From NCBI RefSeq assembly GCF_015767275.1, contig NZ_JADWMY010000001.1, positions 1,116,001 to 1,180,000 of the forward strand: 64,000 bases of DNA, written 5' to 3'. Below, one piece after another: positions 51,944 to 59,562 of this stretch. Under the pieces are notes generated by a model that ran no database searches, was not told where the DNA came from, and saw nothing but the letters and a program-made list of their open reading frames with translations. Position numbers and translations under genes: made by a program. How positions within the stretch are numbered: position 1 is the stretch's first letter; every line of letters begins with the position of its first letter. The stretch comes from Herbaspirillum sp. AP02 (lineage in GTDB: Bacteria; Pseudomonadota; Gammaproteobacteria; Burkholderiales; Burkholderiaceae_D).

Positions 51944-52882
51944 TTACAACAGTTCGTCATGCAGGCTGGCATCGCGCTTGACGAAGCCCTGCAGGGTATG
52001 ACGGGCGGCCTGTTCCACCGCGTCGATCAGACGTTGCGTGACCCCCTCGACCGGCTTGCCATAGGGCGTGACCACGCCGAAATAGAAAGGGATATCCACC
52101 GCCAGCCGCTTGACCACCATCCCCTCGATGGGCATGCCATAGGCCGTGGACGGCTCCACCAGCGCCACCCCCAGCCCGGCGCGGGCGGCCATGATGGCGT
52201 TGAAGGAGGTATTGGTATCGATGGCCACGTCCAGCTGGCTGTCTTCGCCCAGGGCGCTCTCCACGCGCTGGCGCAGGCGGTAGCGATTGGACATCGTGAT
52301 GACGCGCTGCCCGCGCAGGGCAGCGCGGGTCAGCTTGTCGCGCCCGGCCAGCGGATGGTCGGCGCGCACCACCGCCACGCAGGGGGCCTCGCCGATCCAG
52401 TGCAGCTCCAGTCCACGATGGGCCACCGGCAGCGAGGTCAGGCCCAGGCTCACGGTGCGGTGCAGGACGGCGTGCACCACCTGCTCGGCCGAGGCGCTGC
52501 GCAGATGGATGTGTTCGGGAAAGGCCCGCTCCTTGTCGCCGGCCAGCAACTGCAGGGCGGCCGGCGCAATGGTCGAGGCCAGCGCGGGGGTCGCTACCAG
52601 GTGCAGCGGATGGACTTCTTCGCGGGCGATTTCCTGGGCACGTTCGCGGATGCTGCGCAGGCCCACCAGCGAGCGCTCCACTTCTTCATAGAGCAGGAAG
52701 GCCTTGGCGGTGGGTGTCACCCGCGGGCCATTGCGGTCGAACAGGGCGTAGCCCAGTTCGGCCTCCAGATCACCGACGGCCTTGCTGACAGCCGGCTGCG
52801 AACGACCCAGGCTGCGACCGGCACCGGTCACACTACCCAGGGTCATTACCGCCGCAAATGCCTCCAGCTGGTTCAGGTCCAT
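51944..52882 (-). CDS. LysR-type transcriptional regulator of the importer operon
   Basis: The 312-residue regulator has an N-terminal winged helix (MDLNQLEAFAAVMTLGSVTG, with RSLGRSQPAVSKAVGDLEAE) and a periplasmic-binding-like effector domain (HLVATPALASTIAPAALQLL). It is encoded on the same strand as, and just upstream of, the FAD oxidoreductase/importer operon; a hairpin separates them. It is the obvious candidate regulator of that operon. Its own promoter lies in the AT-rich region 52883-53213. Length and domains are complete. Confidence 0.92.
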   Translation of the reverse strand: MDLNQLEAFAAVMTLGSVTGAGRSLGRSQPAVSKAVGDLEAELGYALFDRNGPRVTPTAKAFLLYEEVERSLVGLRSIRERAQEIAREEVHPLHLVATPALASTIAPAALQLLAGDKERAFPEHIHLRSASAEQVVHAVLHRTVSLGLTSLPVAHRGLELHWIGEAPCVAVVRADHPLAGRDKLTRAALRGQRVITMSNRYRLRQRVESALGEDSQLDVAIDTNTSFNAIMAARAGLGVALVEPSTAYGMPIEGMVVKRLAVDIPFYFGVVTPYGKPVEGVTQRLIDAVEQAARHTLQGFVKRDASLHDELL

Positions 52883-53213
52883 CGAAATCGCTTTCCTTGA
52901 TCAAAGTGCTTGCATATGATTTTCGAATTATAGGTTTGCCTGTATTCTATTTCAGTATAATAATTTTGTATAAGCAAATGTATGCCAGCACTGGTTGACC
53001 GGGAATGCGAGGGAATCCTCGCCGCCGCTGGCTCCATTGCGCTCGCTGCAGTGGCATTGCCACCAGGAAAAAACCGTGAAGCGTATAGACAAATACCTTC
53101 AAAGTCCTTTTCCCGGCACGGCCAGGCGCGTTAATTTATGGATACGATGTGCCGGCCGCACGGCTGGATCAACCCCGAGCTTCGATTATTCCGACTAGTC
53201 CGACTACACCCAC
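52883..53213. promoter_or_regulatory. AT-rich divergent promoter region (LysR gene / cysteine desulfurase)
   Basis: This 331-base gap contains the most AT-rich stretch of the right half (52915-52985). A perfect TATAAT lies on the minus strand (52932-52927) for the LysR gene and another on the plus strand (52946-52951) for the desulfurase. The -35 elements are not clear. The remainder has no gene. Confidence 0.5.
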
Positions 53214-54413
53214 ATGAACTCCCCTGCTCCCTGTCGCCCGCCGGCCGATCTGCGATTCCCCATCTATCTCGACTACGGCGCGACCACGCCGGTCGATCCA
53301 CAGGTGGCACGGGTGATGTGCGATTTCCTCACCGACAAGTTCGGCAATGCCGCCAGCAGCTCCCATCCCTTCGGCTGGGAGGCGCGACGCGCCGTGGATC
53401 ATGCGCGGGCGCAGGTGGCCGATCTGGTGGGCGCGCGAGCCGAGGAGATCGTCTGGACCTCCGGTGCCACCGAATCCAACAACCTGGCCCTGAAGGGATG
53501 CGCCCACGCCCTGCGCGCCCGTGGACGCGGCAAGCACCTGATCACCGTGGCCACCGAGCACAAGGCCGTGCTCGATACCATGCATACGCTGGAAAAGGCC
53601 GGCTTCGACGTTACCTATCTGCAGCCCGGCGCCGATGGCCTGGTCACCCCCGGGCAGTTCCGCGCCGCCCTGCGTGACGATACGCTGCTGGCCTCGGTCA
53701 TGTACGTCAACAACGAGATCGGCGTGATCCAGCCCATTGCCGAACTGGGCGAGATCTGCGCCGAACATGGCGTGATATTCCATGTCGATGCGGTACAGGC
53801 GGCCGGCAAGATCGATATCGACCTGACGCGACTGAAGGTGGACCTGATGTCCTTCTCCGCGCACAAGGTGTATGGCCCCAAGGGCATAGGCGCGCTCTAC
53901 GTGCGCACCAATCCGGACCTGAAGCTGGAAGCCCAGATCGATGGTGGTGGCCATGAAAACGGCATGCGTTCCGGCACCCTCGCCACGCACCAGATCGTCG
54001 GCATGGGCGAAGCCTTCGCCCTGGCGGGCCAGTTGCAGGCGGAAGAAGGGGGGCGCATCCGCGCCCTGCGCGACCGCCTGTGGGCCGGGCTGGCCGACCT
54101 GCCTGGGGTAGAGCTCAACGGCAGCGCCCAACAGCGCGTGCCGCACAATCTGAACGTGAGCTTCCCGCCCACGCGCTATGGCACGCTGGGCAGCCAGTTG
54201 CTGGGCATCGCGGTATCGGCCGGCTCGGCCTGCAACTCGGCCGCCTCGGCACCTTCCTTCGTGCTGCTGGCCATCGGCCGTTCACCGGAAGTGGCGCGCA
54301 ATGCCGTACGCTTCTCGCTGGGACGCGGCACCACCGAAGCGGAGATCGATTACGTGGTCGCCGCCGTGCGGCAAGTACTGGCCTGCGAACGGGCGGCACC
54401 GCTGCCGGCCTGA
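53214..54413 (+). CDS. Cysteine desulfurase (IscS/NifS-like)
   Basis: The 399-residue PLP enzyme removes sulfur from cysteine as an enzyme-bound persulfide. PLP-binding segments are [28 protein letters not shown] and the Lys-bearing [19 protein letters not shown]. The catalytic Cys sits in the flexible loop [17 protein letters not shown], matching the IscS-type SxGSACTS pattern with Asn for Thr. Class I length. No iscU, iscA or iscR is adjacent, so this is a stand-alone paralogue that may serve a special Fe-S, thio-modification or nir/nor-related need. Confidence 0.93.
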   Translation: MNSPAPCRPPADLRFPIYLDYGATTPVDPQVARVMCDFLTDKFGNAASSSHPFGWEARRAVDHARAQVADLVGARAEEIVWTSGATESNNLALKGCAHALRARGRGKHLITVATEHKAVLDTMHTLEKAGFDVTYLQPGADGLVTPGQFRAALRDDTLLASVMYVNNEIGVIQPIAELGEICAEHGVIFHVDAVQAAGKIDIDLTRLKVDLMSFSAHKVYGPKGIGALYVRTNPDLKLEAQIDGGGHENGMRSGTLATHQIVGMGEAFALAGQLQAEEGGRIRALRDRLWAGLADLPGVELNGSAQQRVPHNLNVSFPPTRYGTLGSQLLGIAVSAGSACNSAASAPSFVLLAIGRSPEVARNAVRFSLGRGTTEAEIDYVVAAVRQVLACERAAPLPA

Positions 54414-54499
54414 CACAGCCTTGCCCTGTGCTCCGACCTTGCATGGTGCCGGAGCCTGATCACCTCCGTCTTTCACGAATCGCCCAAGGACTACTGCGA

Positions 54500-55138
54500 C
54501 TACTGCGCGCTCAGCTTCACCCTCCTCAGGAATTCCGGATCGACGCCGCTGAGCTGCGCGGTGCGGGCGGCCACGCTTCCCTCCGCATCCAGCAGGATGA
54601 GGTCGGTGCTGTGGTTGAAATCGCCATTGGGCAAGGCCCGGTACTGCAGCCCCAACACGGCGGCGAGCTTGCGCGTGGTAGCGGCGTCGCTGCGGGCCAG
54701 GGTCCAGTGGGGCGCCTCGATCTCACGCTGGCTGGCGGTGCGCTTGAGCACAGCCACCGTGTCACGCACGGGATCGATGGTGATCAGCAACACGCTCAGC
54801 CTGGCGCGCTCCTGCGCCGTGAGCCTGGCCTCCGTATTGCGCAGCGCCTCCACCAGCAATGGGCAAACGAATTCGCACGAGGTATAGAACATGCCGACCA
54901 GCATCGGCTGGCCGCGCCTTTGCGCCAGGTTGAATGACTTGCCATCCTGATCGGTAAGGCGGGCATCGAGCTGGTAGACCGAATCAGCGGGCAAGGCCGC
55001 CGCGACGGTTCCCTGCGGGCTTGAAGACGCTGACGCGGGACCGGCCTGCGGCGCAGCAGCCATCGCCGTGATGCCAGTGAGCGCGGCAACGACGAGGGTC
55101 ATGGTCGCCAGCGTTGCTGGCAACGTGGGTATTTTCAT
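54500..55138 (-). CDS. SCO1/SenC-family copper chaperone-like protein
   Basis: The 212-residue protein has an N-terminal signal/anchor (TLATMTLVVAALTGITAMAA) and a thioredoxin-like SCO domain. The copper-binding CEFVCP and the distant His in DFNHSTDLILL are both present. SCO proteins load copper into oxidases, and SCO1-like genes often accompany nirK. Here it is the last gene of the nirK operon and its start overlaps the nirV stop. A role in NirK copper insertion or redox maintenance is inferred. Confidence 0.9.
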   Translation of the reverse strand: MKIPTLPATLATMTLVVAALTGITAMAAAPQAGPASASSSPQGTVAAALPADSVYQLDARLTDQDGKSFNLAQRRGQPMLVGMFYTSCEFVCPLLVEALRNTEARLTAQERARLSVLLITIDPVRDTVAVLKRTASQREIEAPHWTLARSDAATTRKLAAVLGLQYRALPNGDFNHSTDLILLDAEGSVAARTAQLSGVDPEFLRRVKLSAQ

Positions 55139-55967
55139 GGATTCTCCTTGGATGGAATCGGGCGCACGCAGCGAAAGCCCAGACTACTGGTGCTGTCGGC
55201 GGCGCCCAGGGATGACAGCAGCGCGATGCGCATCAGCACGGCGTAGTTGTCGCGCTGCTGCAGGTTGATGGCACCGGCACCGCAGAACTGGAGCTTGTCC
55301 GGGTCGTCGGCCGAGCGGCTGTCCGGGCTGACCAGCAGCGCGTTGAAGTCGTCCACCCATTCCCAGATCAGGCCATGCATGTCACGCACGCCGTAGACGT
55401 TGGCCGCACCACCGACGTCGGCAGGTCCGCTGCGACCGGTCGTGCGTACCAGTTGAGGATGCGGGCGCGCCACGCCGGGTCGTCACGGGCATCGTGGCGA
55501 CTGGCATCGGCGGCGGCCACGTATTCCCATTCCTGCCAGGTCGGCAGGCGCGCGCCCTCGGCTTCGCAATAGGCCTGCGCCGCGAACCAGCTGACGTTGA
55601 CGACCGGCCGGGCGCTGGTGGCACCCACCGTCGGGTGCTCAGGCGTGGCCCAGTCCTTCAGGTAGCCGCCGTCGACAAACGTCCGGACCGCCTGCCCGCG
55701 TCGCCACAGCGGGTGGGTGATCACGAAAGCACGAAATTCGTCCTGGGTCACTGGCATGACGCGCATGTCAAACGCGTCCACCGGTGCCGCACTGCGATCG
55801 GCGTCCCCCGCCAGGACACTGACCAGGACGCCGACCGGCACCCGCACGTAGGTGGCATCCTGCGCCCGGGCTTGCAGGGATAGGCTGCACGCCGCGGCAA
55901 GCAGGCAGGCCGCTGCGATGAAGTGGCACACCGGCTGCCCCATCGGGTCGATCACCGGGTGGCTCAA
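55135..55967 (-). pseudogene. nirV: nirV, formylglycine-generating-enzyme-like protein (frameshifted)
   Basis: Two overlapping frames together encode one SUMF1-type protein. The first (from 55967) has a signal peptide, FDMRVMPVTQDEFRAF and WFAAQAYCEAEGARLPTWQE. The second contains NVYGVRDMHGLIWEWVDDFN and the terminal SSLGFRCVRP. They join near 55415-55425, where a single missing base breaks the frame (…DLP then DVGGAANVYG…). NirV is a common neighbour of nirK. The start overlaps the nirK stop and the end overlaps the SCO gene start, so operon structure is intact. It is either a recent pseudogene or a sequencing error. Confidence 0.8.
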
Positions 55968-57490
55968 TGGTCAGCCTTGGCCGCGCTACCGGGCTTGCTG
56001 GCGCGCAGCTTCCTGACCTCCTCGGTGGAAACGCGCCCACCGGGATTACCCCATTCATTGGCCACGTAGGTCAGGATGTTGGCGATCTCGTCGTCATTGA
56101 GCTGGTTCATCGGCGGCATGACCGAATCGTAGGCAGTGCCATTGACCACGACCTTGCCGCTGAGCCCGTGCAGCACGGCCTTGATGGCGCGGTCATAGCT
56201 ACCGGTGAGGTAGTCGGACTTGGCCAGCGGCGGAAACACGCCCGGCAGGCCTGCGCCATTGCTCTGGTGGCACACCGAACAGGTGCCGGCGAACAAGGCC
56301 TTGCCGGCCTGCACCTGGTCTTGCAGCGTCAGCTTGCCGCTGGCGGCGTTGGCGGTGGCCGTGGTCACGGCGGTCAGATTGGGCTGGGCGCGGTCGCCCA
56401 GGTAGACCGAGTCCAGTTCCTTGCCGGAATAGATGGCCTTGTTCTCGGCGCCATTGACCTTGAGGATGGCCAAGGCGCCCTTGTTGAAGGCCCGGAAGAT
56501 GGAATGATCGACCAGCACGTAGCTACCCGGCACCTTGGTACGGAACTCGACGATGGCGGCGCCGCCGGCCGGGATCAGCGTGGTCTGCACATTCTTCTGC
56601 GCCAGTGAGCCACCTTCGAATTGCACCTTGTCGAAGATGGCACCGATCACGTGGAAGCTGGATACCAGGTTGGGACCACCGTTGCCCACGAACAGGCGCA
56701 CGGTTTCATTGACCTTGGCGGTGATGGCCTTGTCGCCGGTGAGCGCACCTTCGGCACCGTTGAAGAGCACGTAGGTCGGGCGCTCATCGATGGCCTTTTC
56801 CATGTCAAACGGCTGCGCCCCCTTCTCGCGATATTTGCCGGTGGTGTAGAAGTCGCCCTGCATGACGTAGTACTCGCGGTCAACCTTGCTCAAGCCCTGC
56901 GGGGGTTCGACCAGGATCAGACCGTACATGCCATTGGCCACGTGCATGCCCACCGGAGCGGTGGCGCAGTGATAGACGTAGAGGCCTTCGTTGAGCGCCT
57001 TGAAGCTGAACTGCGACGCGTGACCCGGTGCGGTAAAGCTGGAGGCGGCGCCGCCACCGGGACCAGTCACGCCGTGCAGGTCGATGTTGTGCGGCATCTT
57101 GCTGTCGGGATGGTTCTTGAGATGGAACTCCACCGTATCGCCCTGGCGTACGCGGATGAAGCTGCCGGGCACGGTGCCGCCGAAGGTCCAGAAGGTATAG
57201 GAGACGCCCTCGGAAATCTGCATTTCCTTCTCCACCACTTCCAGATCGACGATCACCTTGGCCGGGTAATGGCGGTTGGTAGGCGGCGGCACTTCCGGCG
57301 GGCTGGTCAGCACGGCCCGGATGGGTGCGCCCTGCGGTGGCCCGAAGTCGCCGGGCTTGCCAGTCTTGCCGACCTGGACCGGCTTGGCCGAAACCGCGGT
57401 TGCTGACGTCGCGGTCGTAGCCGGCAGCGTGACTGCGAGGCCCAGTACGAACAATGCGGGGATGAGTGTTTGCCTGATCTTCAATCTCAC
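55964..57490 (-). CDS. nirK: Copper nitrite reductase with C-terminal cytochrome c domain
   Basis: The 508-residue protein reduces nitrite to NO in the periplasm. Two cupredoxin domains carry type 1/type 2 copper ligands: [27 protein letters not shown] and the later FHVIG and [12 protein letters not shown] fused cytochrome c domain (CSVCH near residue 400, Met in YDSVMPPMN) likely donates electrons directly. The GTG at 57490 is chosen: it follows AAGGAGAAC and begins a proper signal peptide ([20 protein letters not shown]). The further upstream ATG at 57535 overlaps the NsrR-type site. Confidence 0.95.
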   Translation of the reverse strand: MRLKIRQTLIPALFVLGLAVTLPATTATSATAVSAKPVQVGKTGKPGDFGPPQGAPIRAVLTSPPEVPPPTNRHYPAKVIVDLEVVEKEMQISEGVSYTFWTFGGTVPGSFIRVRQGDTVEFHLKNHPDSKMPHNIDLHGVTGPGGGAASSFTAPGHASQFSFKALNEGLYVYHCATAPVGMHVANGMYGLILVEPPQGLSKVDREYYVMQGDFYTTGKYREKGAQPFDMEKAIDERPTYVLFNGAEGALTGDKAITAKVNETVRLFVGNGGPNLVSSFHVIGAIFDKVQFEGGSLAQKNVQTTLIPAGGAAIVEFRTKVPGSYVLVDHSIFRAFNKGALAILKVNGAENKAIYSGKELDSVYLGDRAQPNLTAVTTATANAASGKLTLQDQVQAGKALFAGTCSVCHQSNGAGLPGVFPPLAKSDYLTGSYDRAIKAVLHGLSGKVVVNGTAYDSVMPPMNQLNDDEIANILTYVANEWGNPGGRVSTEEVRKLRASKPGSAAKADH

Positions 57491-57530
57491 GACGTTCTCC
57501 TTGATGAGGCGTCGGGGGTCGGCGCCTATA

Positions 57531-57553
57531 AACATTCATGCGGAATGAATCTT
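57531..57553 (-). promoter_or_regulatory. NsrR-type binding site upstream of nirK
   Basis: On the minus strand, AAGATTCATTC (57553-57543), one central base and GCATGAATGTT (57541-57531) form an 11-1-11 dyad with 9 of 11 positions symmetric. This is close to the known NsrR consensus, as I recall it (AAGATGCATTT-N-AAATGCATCTT). It lies 41 bases upstream of the nirK start, and an nsrR gene is in the same cluster. Confidence 0.75.
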
Positions 57554-58707
57554 CATAGTAAGAACGCGCAGCCGAGATTGAATTGAGGCACGTCAAACGG
57601 CATCTGTCCCGGTATCGACACCAGCATCGTCAGTGCAAACGAGGTGATGGCAATCGCATTGAGCGAAGCGCCCAACGCACGCAGGTCGGCGTGCCACCAT
57701 CCACCTGCGCAACGCAACAGCAAGGAGGCATGCATGAGCAGCAACGGCCCGTAGAACCAAGGGCCATACAGCACCTTCACGCGGGCGACTGCCGGCAGGA
57801 TGACCGGCGCATGCGCCATGACCATGCTCCAGATGAAACCGAGCCCGAGCGCATGCAGCGCGAGATCGCGCAGTGCCAGGCCACCTGCGGGATGAGCTTC
57901 CCATGCCAGCCCGAGGCCGACCCAGCCGAAGCCGGAGACCGCCAGCCACCCGTAACCGCTCAGCAGGCACACCGCCATGTAACGACTCAAGCCGCCCGCG
58001 CGTATAGTCCGGCGGGCGACATCGAAGGCAGCGAGCCAGCCTGCCAGGACAAGCAAGGCCATGCCGAAGAGCAGCCATCCCTGGCGCAGGTCGGCCAGTG
58101 CCGCGACCAGAGCCGTCAGCAGGCACAACACGGTCGAGAGCAATAAAGGACGCGATACCGGATGTCGGGGCAGGAGACGTGACATTTCCAGACGTTCAGC
58201 CGTGATGGTCAACACCACGAAGGCGAACCACCAGAGCAGCGCAACGTTGGCATCGCGCTGCCAGGCAAACACCATATTGCCCCCTAGCCAGGCCAGCGAA
58301 GCCATGGACATCAGCACCGTATGCGCCATCGGCTGACGCGCCAGCAGCAGCCCGCTGACCGCCACGAAACACAGCGACGACGCCACGCCAAACCCAGGCG
58401 CCCACAGGAACGCCAGTTGATCATCGGCACCCAGAAGCAGCACGCCATGCGCCACGCTGCACAGCGGCGCGAGATACGCCCACCGAAGGCGCACAGCCAC
58501 TGCCCGCTCGATGGCGATGACGCTGCCCAGGAAGACCGACAGCATCAAGGTGGCGTGCTGGCCGGCAGCCCGGCCGATCAGTGGGTCGACGTAAGGCAAT
58601 GGCGGCAGCGCGCCGGCCCGTAACAAGCCGCCAAGCCCCGCGCATGCCAGCAAGAAGAGCAGAACGATCGCAACACCAAGGCGCGCCGTCTTCACCTGCG
58701 ACGGCAT
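57553..58707 (-). CDS. NnrS-like polytopic membrane protein
   Basis: The 384-residue protein has about ten to twelve hydrophobic helices with scattered His, including GQHATLMLSVFLG and the His-rich HALGLGFIWSMVMAHAPVIL. The composition and context (between an nsrR/DUF59 pair and nirK) point to the NnrS family of haem/copper membrane proteins of NO metabolism. The classical RxSLGHTG motif is not obvious, so it is a divergent member. It is one base downstream of the DUF59 gene. Its stop overlaps the NsrR-type site of nirK. Confidence 0.65.
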   Translation of the reverse strand: MPSQVKTARLGVAIVLLFLLACAGLGGLLRAGALPPLPYVDPLIGRAAGQHATLMLSVFLGSVIAIERAVAVRLRWAYLAPLCSVAHGVLLLGADDQLAFLWAPGFGVASSLCFVAVSGLLLARQPMAHTVLMSMASLAWLGGNMVFAWQRDANVALLWWFAFVVLTITAERLEMSRLLPRHPVSRPLLLSTVLCLLTALVAALADLRQGWLLFGMALLVLAGWLAAFDVARRTIRAGGLSRYMAVCLLSGYGWLAVSGFGWVGLGLAWEAHPAGGLALRDLALHALGLGFIWSMVMAHAPVILPAVARVKVLYGPWFYGPLLLMHASLLLRCAGGWWHADLRALGASLNAIAITSFALTMLVSIPGQMPFDVPQFNLGCAFLL

Positions 58708-58708
58708 C

Positions 58709-59056
58709 TCACCACCCCATGAAATAGCGCGCCTTGGCGCTCATGCGGGTGGGCGCCCAGGGCGGCTCCCAGACCAGTCGGATATCCAGCCCATGACCGG
58801 CGGGGAGTACCTTGTGCAACTCGGCGCGAGCGTCATCGAGCACGACCTCCGACAAGGGACAGGCCGGACTGGTCATCGTCAACTCGACATGCGCCACGCC
58901 GTCGACCACGCGCACGCTGTAGATCAGTCCGACATCGACGATGGACAGCGACAGCTCGGGGTCCACCACGCGCGTCAAGGCCTGCTGTATCGGCCCTTGC
59001 AGTTCGCGCGGGCCGTCGTAAGGGAATGCAACGAAATCGTCTGTGATGGTGGCCAT
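58709..59056 (-). CDS. DUF59/MIP18-family Fe-S cluster assembly factor (SufT-like)
   Basis: The 115-residue protein is a DUF59 domain: GPIQQALTRVVDPELSLSIV, then LIYSVRVVDGVAHVELTMTS with the conserved Cys in SPACPLSEVV, and a C-terminal LVWEPPWAPTRMSAKAR. Such proteins (SufT, PaaD) assist maturation of Fe-S or other metal centres. Position between nsrR and the NnrS-like gene, within an NO-regulated cluster, suggests repair or insertion of NO-sensitive clusters. The start at 59056 gives the family N-terminus; the ribosome-binding site is weak. Confidence 0.85.
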   Translation of the reverse strand: MATITDDFVAFPYDGPRELQGPIQQALTRVVDPELSLSIVDVGLIYSVRVVDGVAHVELTMTSPACPLSEVVLDDARAELHKVLPAGHGLDIRLVWEPPWAPTRMSAKARYFMGW

Positions 59057-59090
59057 GGCAAGCGAAAAAGGTGACGCCGGACGCGGCCAC

Positions 59091-59540
59091 TCAGGCCGCG
59101 CGCACCGGCGGGAGTTGGAGTAGTTGGGCCAGTACGGTGCGGTTGCGCGTGATGTCGGCCAGAGTGTATTCATCCAGCACGGCATAAAAGGCCCGGGCCG
59201 CCTTCTGGAGCGCCGCCTTGAGCCGGCAGGCGTCGACGATCACGCATTGATCCGGGTGCGGACCGAAGCACTCTGCCGGAATGGCCGGCCCTTCGGTGGC
59301 GCGCACGACCTGGCCGATGACGATCCTGGCCGGCGGCACCGCCAGGCTCATCCCCCCGCCCTTGCCCCTGATGGTAGCCAGCCAGCCCTGCTGCGCGAGG
59401 AAATGCACGACCTTGGTCAAATGACTTTCGGAGATGTCGAAGCTGGTGGCGATCTCGGCGATGGTGGCGCGCCGCTCTGGCTGCGCGGCCAGGTACATCA
59501 GTACGCGCAGGCTGTAGTCGGTGAACTGGGTCAGTTTCAT
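59091..59540 (-). CDS. nsrR: NO-sensing Rrf2-family repressor NsrR
   Basis: The 149-residue regulator starts MKLTQFTDYSLRVLMYLAAQ, the hallmark of NsrR, with helix-turn-helix SFDISESHLTKVVHFLAQQG. Three cluster-binding Cys lie in ECFGPHPDQCVIVDACRLK (spacing C-x7-C-x5-C). Its [4Fe-4S] cluster reacts with NO, releasing repression. It should control norB and nirK via the two dyads at 61877 and 57531. The ATG at 59540 is chosen over an in-frame TTG at 59546. It lies 22 bases after norB. Confidence 0.93.
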   Translation of the reverse strand: MKLTQFTDYSLRVLMYLAAQPERRATIAEIATSFDISESHLTKVVHFLAQQGWLATIRGKGGGMSLAVPPARIVIGQVVRATEGPAIPAECFGPHPDQCVIVDACRLKAALQKAARAFYAVLDEYTLADITRNRTVLAQLLQLPPVRAA

Positions 59541-59562
59541 GGGCAATGCTCCAGATGAGGTC

